From Caprimulgus europaeus (Eukaryota; Chordata; Aves; Caprimulgiformes; Caprimulgidae), in assembly GCA_907165065.1 (NCBI GenBank), contig OU015551.1:1860001-1924000 (forward strand): a DNA stretch of 64,000 bases, read 5' to 3'. A program made the translations under genes and the position numbers. Position 1 is the first letter of the stretch, and every line of letters starts with the position of its first letter. Below the pieces are notes generated by a model. It was not told where the DNA came from, did no database searches, and saw nothing but the letters and a program-made list of their open reading frames with translations. Positions 24,973 to 36,122 of this stretch are shown piece by piece.

Positions 24973-26137
24973 GCCCTTACCAAGGAGATGGGACTGGCCC
25001 TGGTGACACCACAAAGCCACAGAGACTAAATGGACCCTGGGGCTGGGGAAGGTGCAAACCTCAGCTCCAGCACCCACAGCCTGTGTGATTTCCACCATCC
25101 CAACCTCTCTGATGTGCAGGAGGAGACAGGGAAACATGGCCTGAAAAAGCAGTGACTGGAAGTTTCCAGGGTGTGCAAGGATGGAGGGAACCTGCTCCTC
25201 AACACAGTCCTCTGCTACAGCCCCAGCACCCTACTTCTTACCATGGCCACCCCTCCTGCCCAGCTCCTGGCACCCAGGAGAAGGGTGAGGGGGAACCACA
25301 GAAAATCAGGTGAGCTCGAAGAGCCAGATTTAGTCCTAGTTGCTTTCTCACTACTTTTTAAAAGGCATAATTGCTCTGCAGCCTGGCATCCAGACAATGA
25401 ACAAAGCCTCCCCTCTATCTCCACATCCAGTCCAACTAAAGCCCAGGAGCAAGCAGGAAAAGCCTGCACAGATTTCAGCAAGAAAAGCCCTTCCCAACCT
25501 ATGTGCCACTAAAGGATGTTTTATTAATCTCTGCTGTGAAAACACTGGCTGCAGAGAATGGGAGATTGAGGAGCAACTGAATTAATGCCCAGCCCAAGCT
25601 AATATCCCTGAGTTGCATGATCAGGTCCTTGATCAATCTGAACCAAATCAGCTGGCTGTTACTCAGCAGTGAGGAAAGCAGAGCTGGTGCAGCTGCAGAG
25701 AAAGGCAGGTGAGAGGCAAACCTGCCTTTAAAGAGACACTGCCACGGGGAAGGATGCTGAGCAGCTTTAGATCTACTGGACCTTCATGACTCAATTGTTC
25801 TACACCTTGGTGGTGCACAAAGAACTGGTCTAACCTGGGAGAAAAATGCCTCTGCCCAGTCCAAGACATACCCCACTGAAGCAGAGGGACCAGTACCAGG
25901 TCTCCAGCCAGGATTTCATGGAGAAAAGCAGCTTTAGAGGGCCAGGGAGGGGTGTCAGGGCTGCAGCCTGAGGAGATGTGTCCTGACCCAGTCTGTAGCT
26001 TAAAGTACAAACATTTCTTTTTTAAATGGTTCACTGCTGACCAGAGCAAAACCCTTTGCACAGTCACTGCAGCTCAGCAGGAAGAGCTGCACACAGCACA
26101 GCCTGCCCCAGAGCTGCTTTTGACAGAAGAAACAATC
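24973..26137. other. No gene recognised
   Basis: Unassigned DNA left of a minus-strand candidate gene. An AATAAA on the minus strand near 25520-25526 has no assigned transcript. Confidence 0.35.
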
Positions 26138-26143
26138 TTTAAT
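26138..26143 (-). promoter_or_regulatory. Possible polyadenylation signal ATTAAA
   Basis: ATTAAA on the minus strand, about 95 bases past the stop of the candidate exons at 26237-26725. It is meaningful only if that gene model holds. Confidence 0.2.
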
Positions 26144-26236
26144 TAGAAAGACATCAGCATCTCTAATCACTGCAGGTCTGGGAGCAAGGACACCTCCATC
26201 CTCATTACCTCCCTGCTTTCAAACTCCCTGGGATTT

Positions 26237-26725
26237 TTAACTCCCACACTTTCTTGCAGCCAATATGAACTGGGAGAAAAAAAACAAACCTCAGGGCATC
26301 TCAACATCTCCTTCCCTTCAGAGCTGGGAAGGATTTCTTCTTTACAGGCTTTGCCCATGGAAGGACCAAGCACAGACCTTACTCAGCTGGTGGACAGAAG
26401 TGTTGCCCACTGCCATGCTGGATACACCTGCATCCAGGTTGGACCTGCCCAAGAGCTCAGCAGAACATCCCTGCTGCAGGATGCTGCTGTTATTTTTAAC
26501 AGCTGGAGAGTTGTTAGACCAAGTTGACACACACACACCCCTCAACACAGCTCAAGGCAGTTGTGCCACCAGCCACAGCCTCCAGGAACACCCCAAGCTG
26601 TTCCCATTTTCATACTCACATTCAGAGGAGTTACTGCTCTTTGCAGCTTCAGATGTTGTTCCATGCAACAGATCAATGTTGGCCAATCTCAAGTCATTCC
26701 AGAGCTCTGGGTTGCTTCCAGGCAC
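26237..26725 (-). CDS. Candidate 3' exons of an unidentified minus-strand gene (partial)
   Basis: Three exon-like segments in phase on the minus strand. Exon a, 26725-26620, gives 35 codons plus one base and ends CTCTGAAT|GTGAGTATG. Exon b, 26502-26378, follows ...CTAACAACTCTCCAG| and gives 42 codons across the joint, ending CTGAGTAAG|GTCTGTG. Exon c, 26269-26237, follows a T-rich tract ending CTCCCAG| and gives a ten-residue tail, then a stop. Introns would be 117 and 108 bp, short but possible in birds. An ATTAAA at 26138-26143 could be the poly(A) signal. The product (pieces VPGSNPELWNDLRLANIDLL and NLDAGVSSMAVGNTSVHQLS) is Ser/Asn-rich and not recognised. The upstream exon was not found. 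Chance cannot be excluded, because good-looking splice sites also occur nearby in positions that cannot be used together. Confidence 0.25.
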
Positions 26726-27311
26726 CTGCCTAATCCAAACATACCTTTCCAGGTAGGATCCATGTAGAAGGAGAAAGCTCAAAGCAGAAACACCCAGATA
26801 TAAAGGAGCCAGGAAGCAGACTGAAGATCTCCAAGTGTTCACCAAGCAACATGGACTCCAAGTGAAGCTGCTTTGTTTATCCCAAGGATACAGACTTGCT
26901 GTCCCTGGTATTTCTGGAGATGTCATGCATGTGGAAGGAGGTTCTTTTGAGGCACCAATCCTGCACCCCTGCAGCCAGCCAGTCCATGGCCATCTGGGCA
27001 CCAGTCAGTGTGGCCATGCTCAGGTGCTGCCACATGGAAACCCAGCTCCACTCAGCCTGAGCCTGCACCTCCACTCCCTGCACCCCTCTCCTCCCCATCA
27101 CACACTTTAGTATTCCCAAAGTCACCACCCTCCCAGGAGCCACGAAGAACCTCTCCACAGGAGGGATCAGAGGAAAAGGCCCCATTGGCAGCCCCATACC
27201 CTGGGCTTCCAGGGGCAGTATGTCCACATCATCTGGTGCACCAGCAGAACCTGCCAGCTCCAGGTACTGACAGCAAATTGCATCTCAATTCACATGAAAA
27301 AATAGGGTAAT

Positions 27312-27317
27312 TTTATT
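27312..27317 (-). promoter_or_regulatory. Polyadenylation signal AATAAA of the 242-residue gene
   Basis: The canonical AATAAA on the minus strand lies 650 bases past the stop codon at 27967. It gives the terminal exon a 3' untranslated region of roughly 670 bases, with cleavage expected near 27290-27300. Confidence 0.6.
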
Positions 27318-27966
27318 AGAAAGTTCAAAAAAAAATCAACATAGCATTTAACTGGACATGTCACTCAAGGACACAGCCACCCAAGGGAACCAGCCACCCA
27401 AGGGAACCAGGCACATTAAAGCCACAGCAGAGGTCCAGGTCCATGGGTCAGGGTTCCCACTTCTCCTAGAAAACAGAAGGGATGTTACACAAAACTCTGG
27501 CCAACCACAAGTACAAACCAACCCACCCTGCACCTCTCCTCACCCTCCATGTCCCCACAAGCCAGGCAGCTGAACACCAGCTCCATGGGAATTAGGTCTC
27601 CACCAGGCACCAGGTGGGTCTGGAGCAGTGAAGGACCTCATGCAGAGTTGCTGGTGGTGAGGACTCTCCCACAAGTCTTCCCCATTTTAAAGTATGAGAT
27701 CTTTGGGCCATTGAGTCATGAAGAGCTCATGGTGACCTGCTGGTAGTGGCTCTGGTTCAGAGGTGGCTGCCCTGGGTATCAAGGTGCTCAGCTGGCATCT
27801 GGCAGTCCTGTCACACAGGGGTGAAGAAGCCCAGAGCACTGCGCCCACCCAGCATCATCTCAACAACATATGAGAGTTGAGAGTGTCTCTTTGCACAGGG
27901 AGAAGAACTAGAGCCCCTACAGCCTTTCCCCACCTCCCTTGGCAGCAGATGGAATGGAGAACCATG

Positions 27967-30494
27967 TCACAAAGGCTCAGATCCTTCCCCACTGCTGGAT
28001 GCTGTTGGATCTTCTGGTTCCAGCTCTGTGCTGGCAGCCAGTGGCTCTGGAGAGTCACTAACCCCAGTGGGTTGTGTGTCCTCCACCTGCAGAGACAGGG
28101 GCATGGTCAGACTGCAGCTCTGGGAAAGGGCAGCACAAAACCCATGAGGGATCTCATGAAGTTCAGAGTAGTCCCAGTAACCCCAGACACCTCTCCTGCT
28201 GTAGCCAAGGGAACTGGCATTGTACTGGGATCTGCTCTGGTGAGACCCCACCTGGAGTAACACGTCCAGAGAGGTGGTAGAAGCCCCATCCCTGGAAATA
28301 CTCAAGGTCAGGTTGGATGGGGCTCTGAGCAACCTGGTCTGGTTGAAGATGTCCCTGCTCACTGCAGGGGGTTGGACTAAATGACCTTTAAAGGTCCCTT
28401 CCAACCCAAACCAGTCTAGGAATCTATGAAGGACTGAAGGACATCCTTCCAGCCCAACATTTACAGATGTACCCAGGACAGAGTCTACAGCCAGCATGGG
28501 ACAGGCACACTCACCTGGAGATCTGATGACTCCTTCAGCATAGTGATCCCATCCTGCTCTTCAAGCACCAGGTCTGCCTCAGTGTCATTCTGGGACCTGT
28601 ACTCCTCACTATCTGTTTCCACATCTGAGGCCTGGGGAGGAAAAAGAGACATTCTGAGGAAGGACACACCAGCCCCGTTCCCAACAGCACTGGGAGCCAA
28701 ACAGCCAAGGTGCCAGAGATGCTGTTTTGTAGGAACATCAACCAAAGGGAAACTTTGGTGTTATGGGATGAGTGGGACACCCACACCTCTCAGACACTGA
28801 TGAAATGGTGTTCAAGTTCTGGGGACTTTGGCCAAGGGCAGGGAGTGACAGAACAAGGGGTGATGGCTTGAAAGTGGCAGAGGGGAGATGGAGCTGAGAT
28901 ATTAGGAAGAAATTGTTTGGTGTGAGGGTGGTGAGACCCTGGTCCAGGCTGGCCAGAGAAGCTGTGGCTGCTCCTCCCTGGAAGTGTTCCAGGCCAGGTT
29001 GGATGAGGCTTTGAGCAACCTGGTCTAGTGGAAGGTGTCCCTGCTGCTGGCAGGGGGGTTGGGACTGGAGGAGCTTTAAGGTCCCTTCCAACCCAAACCA
29101 GTCTGGGATTCTGTGATTTTAAGTCCTCTTTGGACAACCTGCAGCCCTCCAAGGGGGTACAAGAAAGGAAAGCCCTTGACAACTGCCCATGCTCCTCTGC
29201 AGATCCATGCAGCGACACTCCCAGTCTACCAGGAGCACACAGCAGCCAAACACAGTCATCTCCAAATCACTCAGCCCCTGAGGAACAGATCTGCTCAGCA
29301 GCCAGAACATCATACCTTGTATGTGTCGTCTTCAGAGTCATCCTCTGGCAGGTCCCTCTGCAGTACCACAAACCAGGACTCCTGCTCCTCCAGAGCCACG
29401 TCATCCCGCTTCCTCTTGCTTGCTTTGGTAGAAGGGTTGATCAGAGCTTCTCGGATCTCTGCAGGGATTCACAGGAGGCACAATGACAACACATAGAACA
29501 GACCTCTGTGTGCTTCCCAGCTGGTCACCCAGCACTGGAGACCCAGACCTCGCGTGTTTTGATGTCATGCTGTGTGCTTCTTCACTGCAAAGCCTTCAAG
29601 TGTTCCAGGAGGCCACAGCTCTTACCCTTGGACATGTTGCTCTGTCCCCAGCCTGTTTTCAGGTAGCCCAGGGTGCTCTGGATGCTGGTGGGAGCCATGG
29701 AGAGGAGCAGGCGTGTCAGCCGCCCCCGGCGCTTCCTGGCAAGTCGTCCCGGTCTGGGGGGAGTCTGCGTGGGGCAGACTTTGCTGATAATGGTCTCCAC
29801 AGGGACCACAAATCCCATCCAAGCTGACACCTTCTGAAGGATCTTCAGCTGCCAACAAGAGAGGTACATTAGGTCATGTAAGAACTTCCAGCTGTTTAAA
29901 GTCCTCAGTGAAACTCTTAAACCTTGCTCTGTCCCAGTGTGGGGTTTTGATCAGGACCAACTTCAGCCAGGTAAAACAGGACCAGTTTGATTGTGCCTTG
30001 TCCCCAAACACCTCCCATCTCTTCTGGTCCAGAAGAGGAGAACATGAACAGTGCTACAACCATTAGCAGAAGGGGAGCAAGGCAAGACCAAACCAGGCAG
30101 AGGGCAAGAACTGGGATGGAGAGGAGAGCAGAGAACAATCATGCACAAGACAGAGGGAAAAGACTGAAAGAAGAGAGGAGATCTGGCAGAGAAACCAAAG
30201 GAACTGCCAGTCTCAAGGTTTTGTCACCTAATCCCCTTGTCCTCAAACTCCTCCATCAGCAGGAACATCACCTACCAGGTACTTGACAAAACTCAGCTGA
30301 AGGATCTGGCACAGGAACCTTCTGGAGAAGGAGATGGGCTCATGGCAGGTAACCAACCTCCCCTAAACAGAGAGAGAAAGGTCAGACACCCTCCACAGCA
30401 GCTCTGACAGTGCCCCCAGCAGAAACAACCCCTGTGGAACCTGGATGATGTCTACCTGCTCTGAGCTGGTGCATGGCTTTAATTGCTGCTCCAT
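27967..30494 (-). CDS. Six-exon gene, 242-residue basic/acidic nuclear-type protein
   Basis: Coding exons on the minus strand: 30494-30456, 30362-30276, 29848-29626, 29458-29316, 28631-28515 and 28086-27967. They hold 13, 29, 74, 48, 39 and 39 codons. Every intron is GT-AG and all phases match: five exons join between codons or across a single split codon (AAG G|AG). The start is the ATG that reaches the GTAGAC donor in phase 0; a second ATG 17 bases later is out of phase. Residues about 31-55 form a hydrophobic helix (FLCQILQLSFVKYLLKIL). Residues 71-95 are Arg-rich with leucines (RPGRLARKRRGRLTRLLLS). KASKRKRDD (about 128-136) looks like a nuclear localisation signal. The last 90 residues are acidic and Ser-rich (ETDSEEYRSQNDTEADL). 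From memory, the acidic tail and basic Leu-rich block resemble small vertebrate 'oogenesis-related' proteins, but I cannot confirm this and give no symbol. Two introns carry CR1 insertions. Confidence 0.85.
28229..28430 (+). mobile_element. CR1 LINE fragment inside the last intron
   Basis: CR1 tail antisense to the host gene, in the intron between coding exons 5 and 6. A piece of the reverse transcriptase region (GCTCTGGTGAGACCCCACCTGG) joins directly to the 3' part at GTCCAGAGAGGTGGTAGAAG, so an internal segment is missing. The 3' end reads GGGTTGGACTAAATGACC. Confidence 0.88.
28820..29119 (+). mobile_element. CR1 LINE 3' fragment inside an intron
   Basis: Lies antisense in the intron between coding exons 4 and 5 (28632-29315). 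It runs from GGGACTTTGGCCAAGGGCAG to CCAACCCAAACCAGTCTGGGATTCTGTGATTT. Same abundant subfamily as 35846. Confidence 0.92.
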
Positions 30495-31048
30495 GAGACC
30501 CAAGAGCCTAGGCTGGACAGAAACCCAGCTTAGCCCAGTCTGCAGCCCTCAAGCTACTTGTAGCTGCTGACCCAGCTGCTCCTCATTGCACTGACGAGCC
30601 ACCAGCCTCACTCCTCAGTGGGGCAGCTCAGTGTTCTCCCGTGGGGGTTCTCTTGGTCTGAGCACTGGTCCTGGTGCTTTTCTTAAGAGCTGATGGCTCT
30701 CAGTTAGGGGTTTCTTCTCTCTCTGTTTGGGGTGCCTGTCATCTCCTGGGGGTTGGATCTTGCCAAGCCAAGGCTCTGAATTGGGGTATCTCCCTCACTC
30801 TGTGCAGACCTTGCTTGTAGCCCTGGCCCTGTATTTGGGGGACAGACGTGAGCCCCCCTCAGTGCAGCTGGGACGTGGATGTTTACAATGCTCTGGGGGT
30901 GGTCTCCTGGGCTTGTCCAGGCTCCCAACCCCTGTTTTATGTTAACACAAGCCTGGCCTTGCTCCTGCTGAAACCCACTGCAGAAGGGGTCATGTCCTGC
31001 TCTGACTTGGTGACGTGGTTTCCTCCATCTCTTCAGTCTAGGTCAAAG
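30495..31048. other. Upstream region of the 242-residue gene
   Basis: Would hold the 5' untranslated region and promoter. I see no TATA box and no CpG island, so a tissue-restricted, CpG-poor promoter is possible. The transcription start is not defined. Confidence 0.4.
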
Positions 31049-31216
31049 ATCATAGAATCATAGAATGGTTTGGGCTGGAAGGGACCTTAAAGCTCATCCA
31101 GTGCCAACCCCCCTGCCAGCAGCAGGGACACCTTCCACTAGACCAGGTTGCTCAAAGTCTCATCCAACCTGGCCGAGAACACTTCCAGGGAGGAGCAGCC
31201 ACAGCTTCCCTGGGCA
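31049..31216 (-). mobile_element. CR1 LINE 3' fragment
   Basis: Minus-strand tail complementary to ATCATAGAATCATAGAATGG, then the GCCAGCAGCAGGGACACCTT block. It is strongly 5' truncated. Confidence 0.92.
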
Positions 31217-31929
31217 AAGACAAGCCCTTGGCTGGAGCTGCCACTTACAAGAGAGCTTTGCCCAGTGTGTCTGAGCATCACCCAGCAACAAGGATGAGCC
31301 AGAAGCAAGATGTGGGGCCCCAGAGCTCCTGCTCCCCTCCAGATGATGATAGAACCAGTAGGTACCAGTAGTACCAGTACCCAGAGGACTTCAGCCTTGG
31401 CATGAAAGTGGGATGGGAGCTTTTCATAGAGCAAATCCCAGGCTTCTCCAGGTGTCCACGTGTCCTCCTGCACGGCTCATGGCACGGATGTTAAAGACTC
31501 TTTCTCCAGCACAGAAGAATGCAGCAGCCAGGGCTGCTAGCACAGGAGCCAGGATCAGTTCTGTGACAGCAAATCCGCTCCACAGTTATTATCAGGAGCT
31601 CTGGCACTAGGGAGCGAGTCAGGGACTAAAGCTTCTGAACATTTAAATTGATTTGCAGCTCCTGAGGGCATCGTCTCTGCTCAGCACTTAGGGCTGAGAG
31701 GGCAGATGGAGTTACCAGAGATTAATAAAGGGGTGGTGATCAGTGGCTTGAGCTGTGATGTCTGAGCACGGGCACGCTCCAGGCTGACGGGCCAATGTGG
31801 ATTAGGGCACGCTCCTCTGAACTGCTCTTTGGAAAGCTACATAGGAGTGGCTTTAACTCCTCATCATCTTCCAAGGAAAGTGTGAGGACAAATCCTTGAT
31901 GGCAGCTCACTGTTTAGCAGGGTGTCTAG
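31217..31929. other. No gene recognised
   Basis: A minus-strand frame near 31460-31600 encodes an alanine-rich hydrophobic stretch, but it has no supported exon boundaries. Nothing else is recognised. Confidence 0.35.
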
Positions 31930-32203
31930 CCATAGGACAAGGAGTGATGGTTTTAAACTGAAAGAGAGGAGATATAGACTAGATGTAGGGAAAAAAAATG
32001 TGTAATGAGGGTGTTGGGACACTGGCCCAGGGTGCCCAGAGAGGTGGTAGAAGCCTCATCCCTGGAAACATTCAAGGTCAGGTTGGACAGGGCTGTGAGC
32101 GACCTGATGTGGTTGAAGATGTCCCTGTCACTGCAGGGGGTTGGTCTAGATGGCCTTGAAAGGTCCCTTCCCACCCAAACCATTTGATGAGTCTGTGTTT
32201 CTA
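31930..32203 (+). mobile_element. CR1 LINE 3' fragment
   Basis: From CCATAGGACAAGGAGTGATGG to ACCCAAACCATTTGATGAGTC. Same subfamily as 3691, more diverged. Confidence 0.88.
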
Positions 32204-32830
32204 AATGATGAGCCTGCTATATTTAGTAATTAAACCTGGAGACTAGGAGCTAGGGCTCTTGGGTTTTATTCCCTGCTCAGTGACCTCCTGAGATCCTGGG
32301 AACCTTTTTGTGCCTCTTTGTCTACAGAAGAGGAAAGAGATCTGCTCTGCTTCACAGGTGGATTGCAGAGCTTCATTCATCCCTGCTCACAAGACACCTC
32401 TGGTGCCCTTGGCAGGATTTCCCAAGGGAAGAAATATGATGATCCATTATCACAACCTGCCATGGTGCAAGACTCATTTCCTCTGGATGTGCCAGCGTGG
32501 GGATGATCAACCTGGACAGAATCACAAACACAAGGTTGGTTTAAAATGCTTGTGGTGGGGATTGTGACGTGGCAGGCACAGAGCTGGGATTGAGCTAGGA
32601 AGGAAACATCAATTCCTTGCAACACAGCAGAGGTGCTCTGGGGTGAACTTGTGCCTCTCTGCCGTATTTCTGGCTGCCAGGTTCCAGCTCAAGGAATCTC
32701 TCCAGCCTGTGAAGTGAGAAGGACAATATCTCCCACTCAGAGATTTACAGGATGCCCTTTCCCTGCAAACCCCGCTCTGGGCAGTGAGGACATTCCAACG
32801 GGAGACATCACTGATGTGGCGAGGTAAATC
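32204..32830. other. No gene recognised
   Basis: Unassigned sequence. No repeat or exon is supported. Confidence 0.4.
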
Positions 32831-33495
32831 TCAGAATCACAGAATCACAGAGTGTCAGGGGTTGGAAGGGACCTCCAAAGCTCATCCAGTCCAACCCCCC
32901 TGCCAGAGCAGGATCACCTGGATGAGTTCACACAGGAAGGTGTCCAGGAGGGTCTTGAATGTCTCCAGAGAAGGAGACTCCACACCCTCCCTGGGCAGCC
33001 TGGCCCAGGGCTCTGCCACCCTCACAGTAAAGAAGTTCCTTCTCAAGTTTAAGCAGAACCTCCTGTGTTCCAGCTCACACCCATTGCCCCTTGTCCTATC
33101 ATTGGACACCACTGAGAAGAGCCTGGCCCCATCCTCCTGACACTCACCCTTCAGATATTTATAAACATTAATGAGGTCCCCCCTCAGCCTCCTCTTCTCC
33201 AAGCTCAAGAGCCCCAGCTCCCTCAGCCTTTCCTCATCAGGGAGATGCTCCACTCCCTTCATCACCTTGGTGGCTCTGTGCTGGACTCTCTCCAGCAGCT
33301 CCCTGTCCTTCTTGAACTGTGGGGCCCAGAACTGGACACAATATTCCAGATGTGGCCTCACCAGGGCAGAGTAGAGGGGAAGGAGAACCTCTCTGGACCT
33401 ACTGACCACCCCCCTTCTAATGCCCCCCAGGTTGCCACTGGCCTTCCTGGCCACAAGGGCACAGTGCTGGCTCATGGCCATCCTGCTGTCCAGTC
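32831..33495 (-). mobile_element. CR1 LINE 3' fragment with open reading frame
   Basis: Minus-strand copy whose positions 33481-32882 stay open for 199 codons, encoding the same reverse transcriptase C-terminal segment as the copy at 10993 (for example [20 protein letters not shown]). The two proteins differ at only about a dozen residues and end at the same stop. Insertion is therefore probably recent relative to the other CR1s here. It is 5' truncated. Confidence 0.95.
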
Positions 33496-34619
33496 ACCAG
33501 CCCCTGATCATTCTGCTCGGGCTCTGTACATTTCCTAAATGCTCTTTTTGTTTGACTGGGAATTGTGTTCCAGCTTCCCACAGGTGCAGCCAGCAGAAAA
33601 GCTCGAGGCTAATTATCCACTCAATCCCACATTCTCACAGCACCAACCACGCCTGGCTGTGAGGAGGTGGAATCAGAAGAGGAACCAGTTCAAACCTCCT
33701 GAGTATGAGGAATTGGACTGGGGACAGCAGCTTCCCTGGGGCCCTTCCATGGGTCTCCAGTGCCACAGCCAGAGAGCCAAGTGCTGCCATCCCACCAGCC
33801 CTGTCCCCAGGTGGGGCTCTCTCCTGTGATGCTGAGATCCTTATTTACCTCCACGCTGACCCTTCAGGAAGGTCAGAGGCTCCAGATGCTGCAGAGCCCA
33901 GGTTATTGGAAAGAAAACTGGCCAGACTGGGCAGATACTGGGAGCATTCCCCAGTGCCTCATTCCTGCAAACTCTGTACCATGAAAAACAAACAGATCTC
34001 CCCTTTGATCCAGTGCATCTCCCAAGGTCCCTCTGGTGGCATCATCTCCCTTGTTCTCCAGCATTTCCCCTGCAGTGTTTGGAATCAGGATCTATCCCTT
34101 CTCTTTTCCAACAAGCCCAGTTTCCCCCTGGCCAGGCTGCGAGACCTGCCCCGAGGGGATGCCAGTCTCTCACTGTTGACAGCCTTGGGTGTCACAAATG
34201 TCACTTCTCATGTGCTGAGGGCTCCTCTCCAGGCTGGGCACAGAGAAGTGTCAGTCTCGTGGACACCGAGCCCTAAGCAGCAGATGGGAGCAGTGAACAT
34301 TCCTCAGTGTGATTTTTATGCGAGGGAGCACCTGGCCTTCCCGAGATCCATCCTGAGCTGCTGCCTCTGCCAAGAGTTTTATAGTCAGTGTCCGTGCCTG
34401 CGGGTGAGATAAACCCCTGCCTGTGCTCATTAGCTGCACGGCTCCTCTGCCAGCTAATTGCTGCTGGAAAGGTCACGCTCTGGCTAGGAGACAGTCTGCC
34501 CCATTTAGGAGTCCCAGCCTGGGAAGCGGGGAGCACACAGAGCTGGAGCTGGGGATGGTCTCCCTCTGACTCTGCTGGAGCTGGGTGTGCACTTTCCCAT
34601 CTGGTTTCCCAAGAGAGAG
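33496..34619. other. No convincing gene; long chance open frame
   Basis: Plus-strand positions 33705-34412 stay open for 235 codons. The sequence shows no family resemblance, no splice signals and no bias beyond its GC content, so I do not call it a gene. Confidence 0.4.
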
Positions 34620-35185
34620 TGTTGTGGTTTCACTTGGCTGCAGCCAAACCCAGCCACTCGCTCACTCCTCCCCCCCAGGGGATAGGGGAGAGAATTATGG
34701 GGCAAGGGTAAGGGTGAGATTGAGATAAGAACAATTTAATCATTGAAATAAAATAAAAGTTAAAATAATAATGATATTAAAATAATAATGGTAATAAAAA
34801 TAGTAAAACATGCAGATGAGTGACCCCCAGTGCCATTGCTCACCCCCCTCCTGACCCAGCCCGGCCCGTTCCCAGAGAACGATCCCGGAGCAGCGGCAAT
34901 CCCGACCCGAAACCGCGATCCCGGGAGAGCGAGAGCCCGAGAGAGCCAGAGAGAGCCAGAGAGGAAGAGCCCCTCATGGATCTCCTGCCCAGGGGGGACA
35001 GTAGATGGAACAGCCCCTTGGCAGAGCCCAATGCCCATGGAGCTGATTCAGTTCAATATTCCTCGCCCTCCGAGATCTTGCGCTTGCAGACTGGCAAAAC
35101 ACAAAGTCCTTCAACTTCCAGTGACAATTGAAAACATCGGGATGTTATTAAAGTTCTTCTCCTAAGAAATCCCAGCTGAACCCAA
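34620..35185 (+). mobile_element. Solo LTR of an avian endogenous retrovirus (ERVL-like)
   Basis: Opens with TGTTGTGGTTTCACTTGGCT and has the family's AT-rich middle (AATAATAATG-type) and the later CAGACTGGCAAAACACAAAG block. It closes in sequence related to the ATCCCAGCTGAAACCAGG end. It is the same family as the LTR at 1010, in opposite orientation. No internal region is attached. It looks like an old, eroded solo LTR. Confidence 0.75.
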
Positions 35186-35845
35186 TTGACTTTACTGTCA
35201 CCTGGATCACTCAGTGGGGTTAGTGACAGAGCCAGGCTGCTGCTGCTGCCCTGAACCTGCCTGGTAGGACAGCATCACCTGGGAAAGAGGTGGGCTGAGA
35301 CCTGACACACATCTGGACACCGCTGGGGAGTGTGTGTCTGTGTGTGTGTGTGAGGATCAGCAGAGAATTCACCCCATGGAGCGATGTTCTCCATGAATTT
35401 CCACCTGTGGCCTTGTAATACCCTCCATGGTTGCTCTGGAGAACCAGGCACGTCCCTTCCCCAGTGTGGGAGCCTCAGCAAGGTGAGGAGGGGTGGGGGC
35501 AGCTGCAGGGCTTCTCTTCCAGCCTCTGTGATGCCAGAGTTGTTCCCAGGCTGCCAGGGGTGTGGGATACCCCCACAGGGCACCATGATGCTATGGCTGC
35601 GCCCATGGCTCCTCCATGCACACACAATGTGGCCCTGCACGTCACCCTGGAGCTGGGGCCCACCTTCAGCAAGCCCAGGAGGACCAGGGATGGTGGTGGT
35701 GAACTTCAAGAAACCTCTTTCCCCTACATCTTCCCATCATTTGCTGTTGCTTCTCCCCTACTGATGGCACCTGCCAGGGAAGGGATGGTCATGCTGAGAT
35801 GGAGGAACAGAGAAGGAACATGACCTGCTGTGAGAGATGCCACAG
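35186..35845. other. No gene recognised; (GT)n at 35330-35353
   Basis: Contains a short GT dinucleotide repeat broken by one interruption. No exon is supported. Confidence 0.5.
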
Positions 35846-36122
35846 TCAGAACAAGGGGTGATGGCTTGAAAGTGGCAGAGGGGAGATGGAGATGAGATGT
35901 GAGGAAGAAATTCTTGGCTGTGAGGGTGGTGAGACCCTGTCCCAGGTTGGCCAGAGAAGCTGTGGCTGCTCCTCCCTGGAAGTGTTCTCGGCCAGGTTGG
36001 ATGAGGCTTTGAGCAACCTGGTCTAGTGGAAGGTGTCCCTGCTGCTGGCAGAGGGGTTGGGGCTGGAGGAGCTTTAAGGTCCCTTCCAGCCCAAACCAGT
36101 CTGGGATTCTGTGATTCTATGA
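35846..36122 (+). mobile_element. CR1 LINE 3' fragment
   Basis: From AGAACAAGGGGTGATGGCTTG to CCCAAACCAGTCTGGGATTCTG plus one octamer. Same abundant subfamily as 16195. Confidence 0.92.

Noticed and set aside
25243-25287. ATG in good context followed by AGG|GTGAGG, like a 14-residue first exon
   Set aside because: No CpG island, no downstream exon, and the peptide is too short to judge.
26552-26760. Immunoglobulin V-like string WIRQVPGS on the minus strand
   Set aside because: No cysteine at the expected distance upstream, no YxC downstream and no J or recombination signal. The similarity is too short to count.
31138-31600. Hydrophobic minus-strand segment upstream of the 242-residue gene, considered as an extra first exon
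   Set aside because: A short exon at 30494-30456 already supplies an ATG in the correct phase with a consensus donor, and this segment has no donor in the required phase.
33705-34412. 235-codon plus-strand open frame
   Set aside because: No family resemblance, no splice or promoter signals, and GC-driven composition. I treat it as chance.
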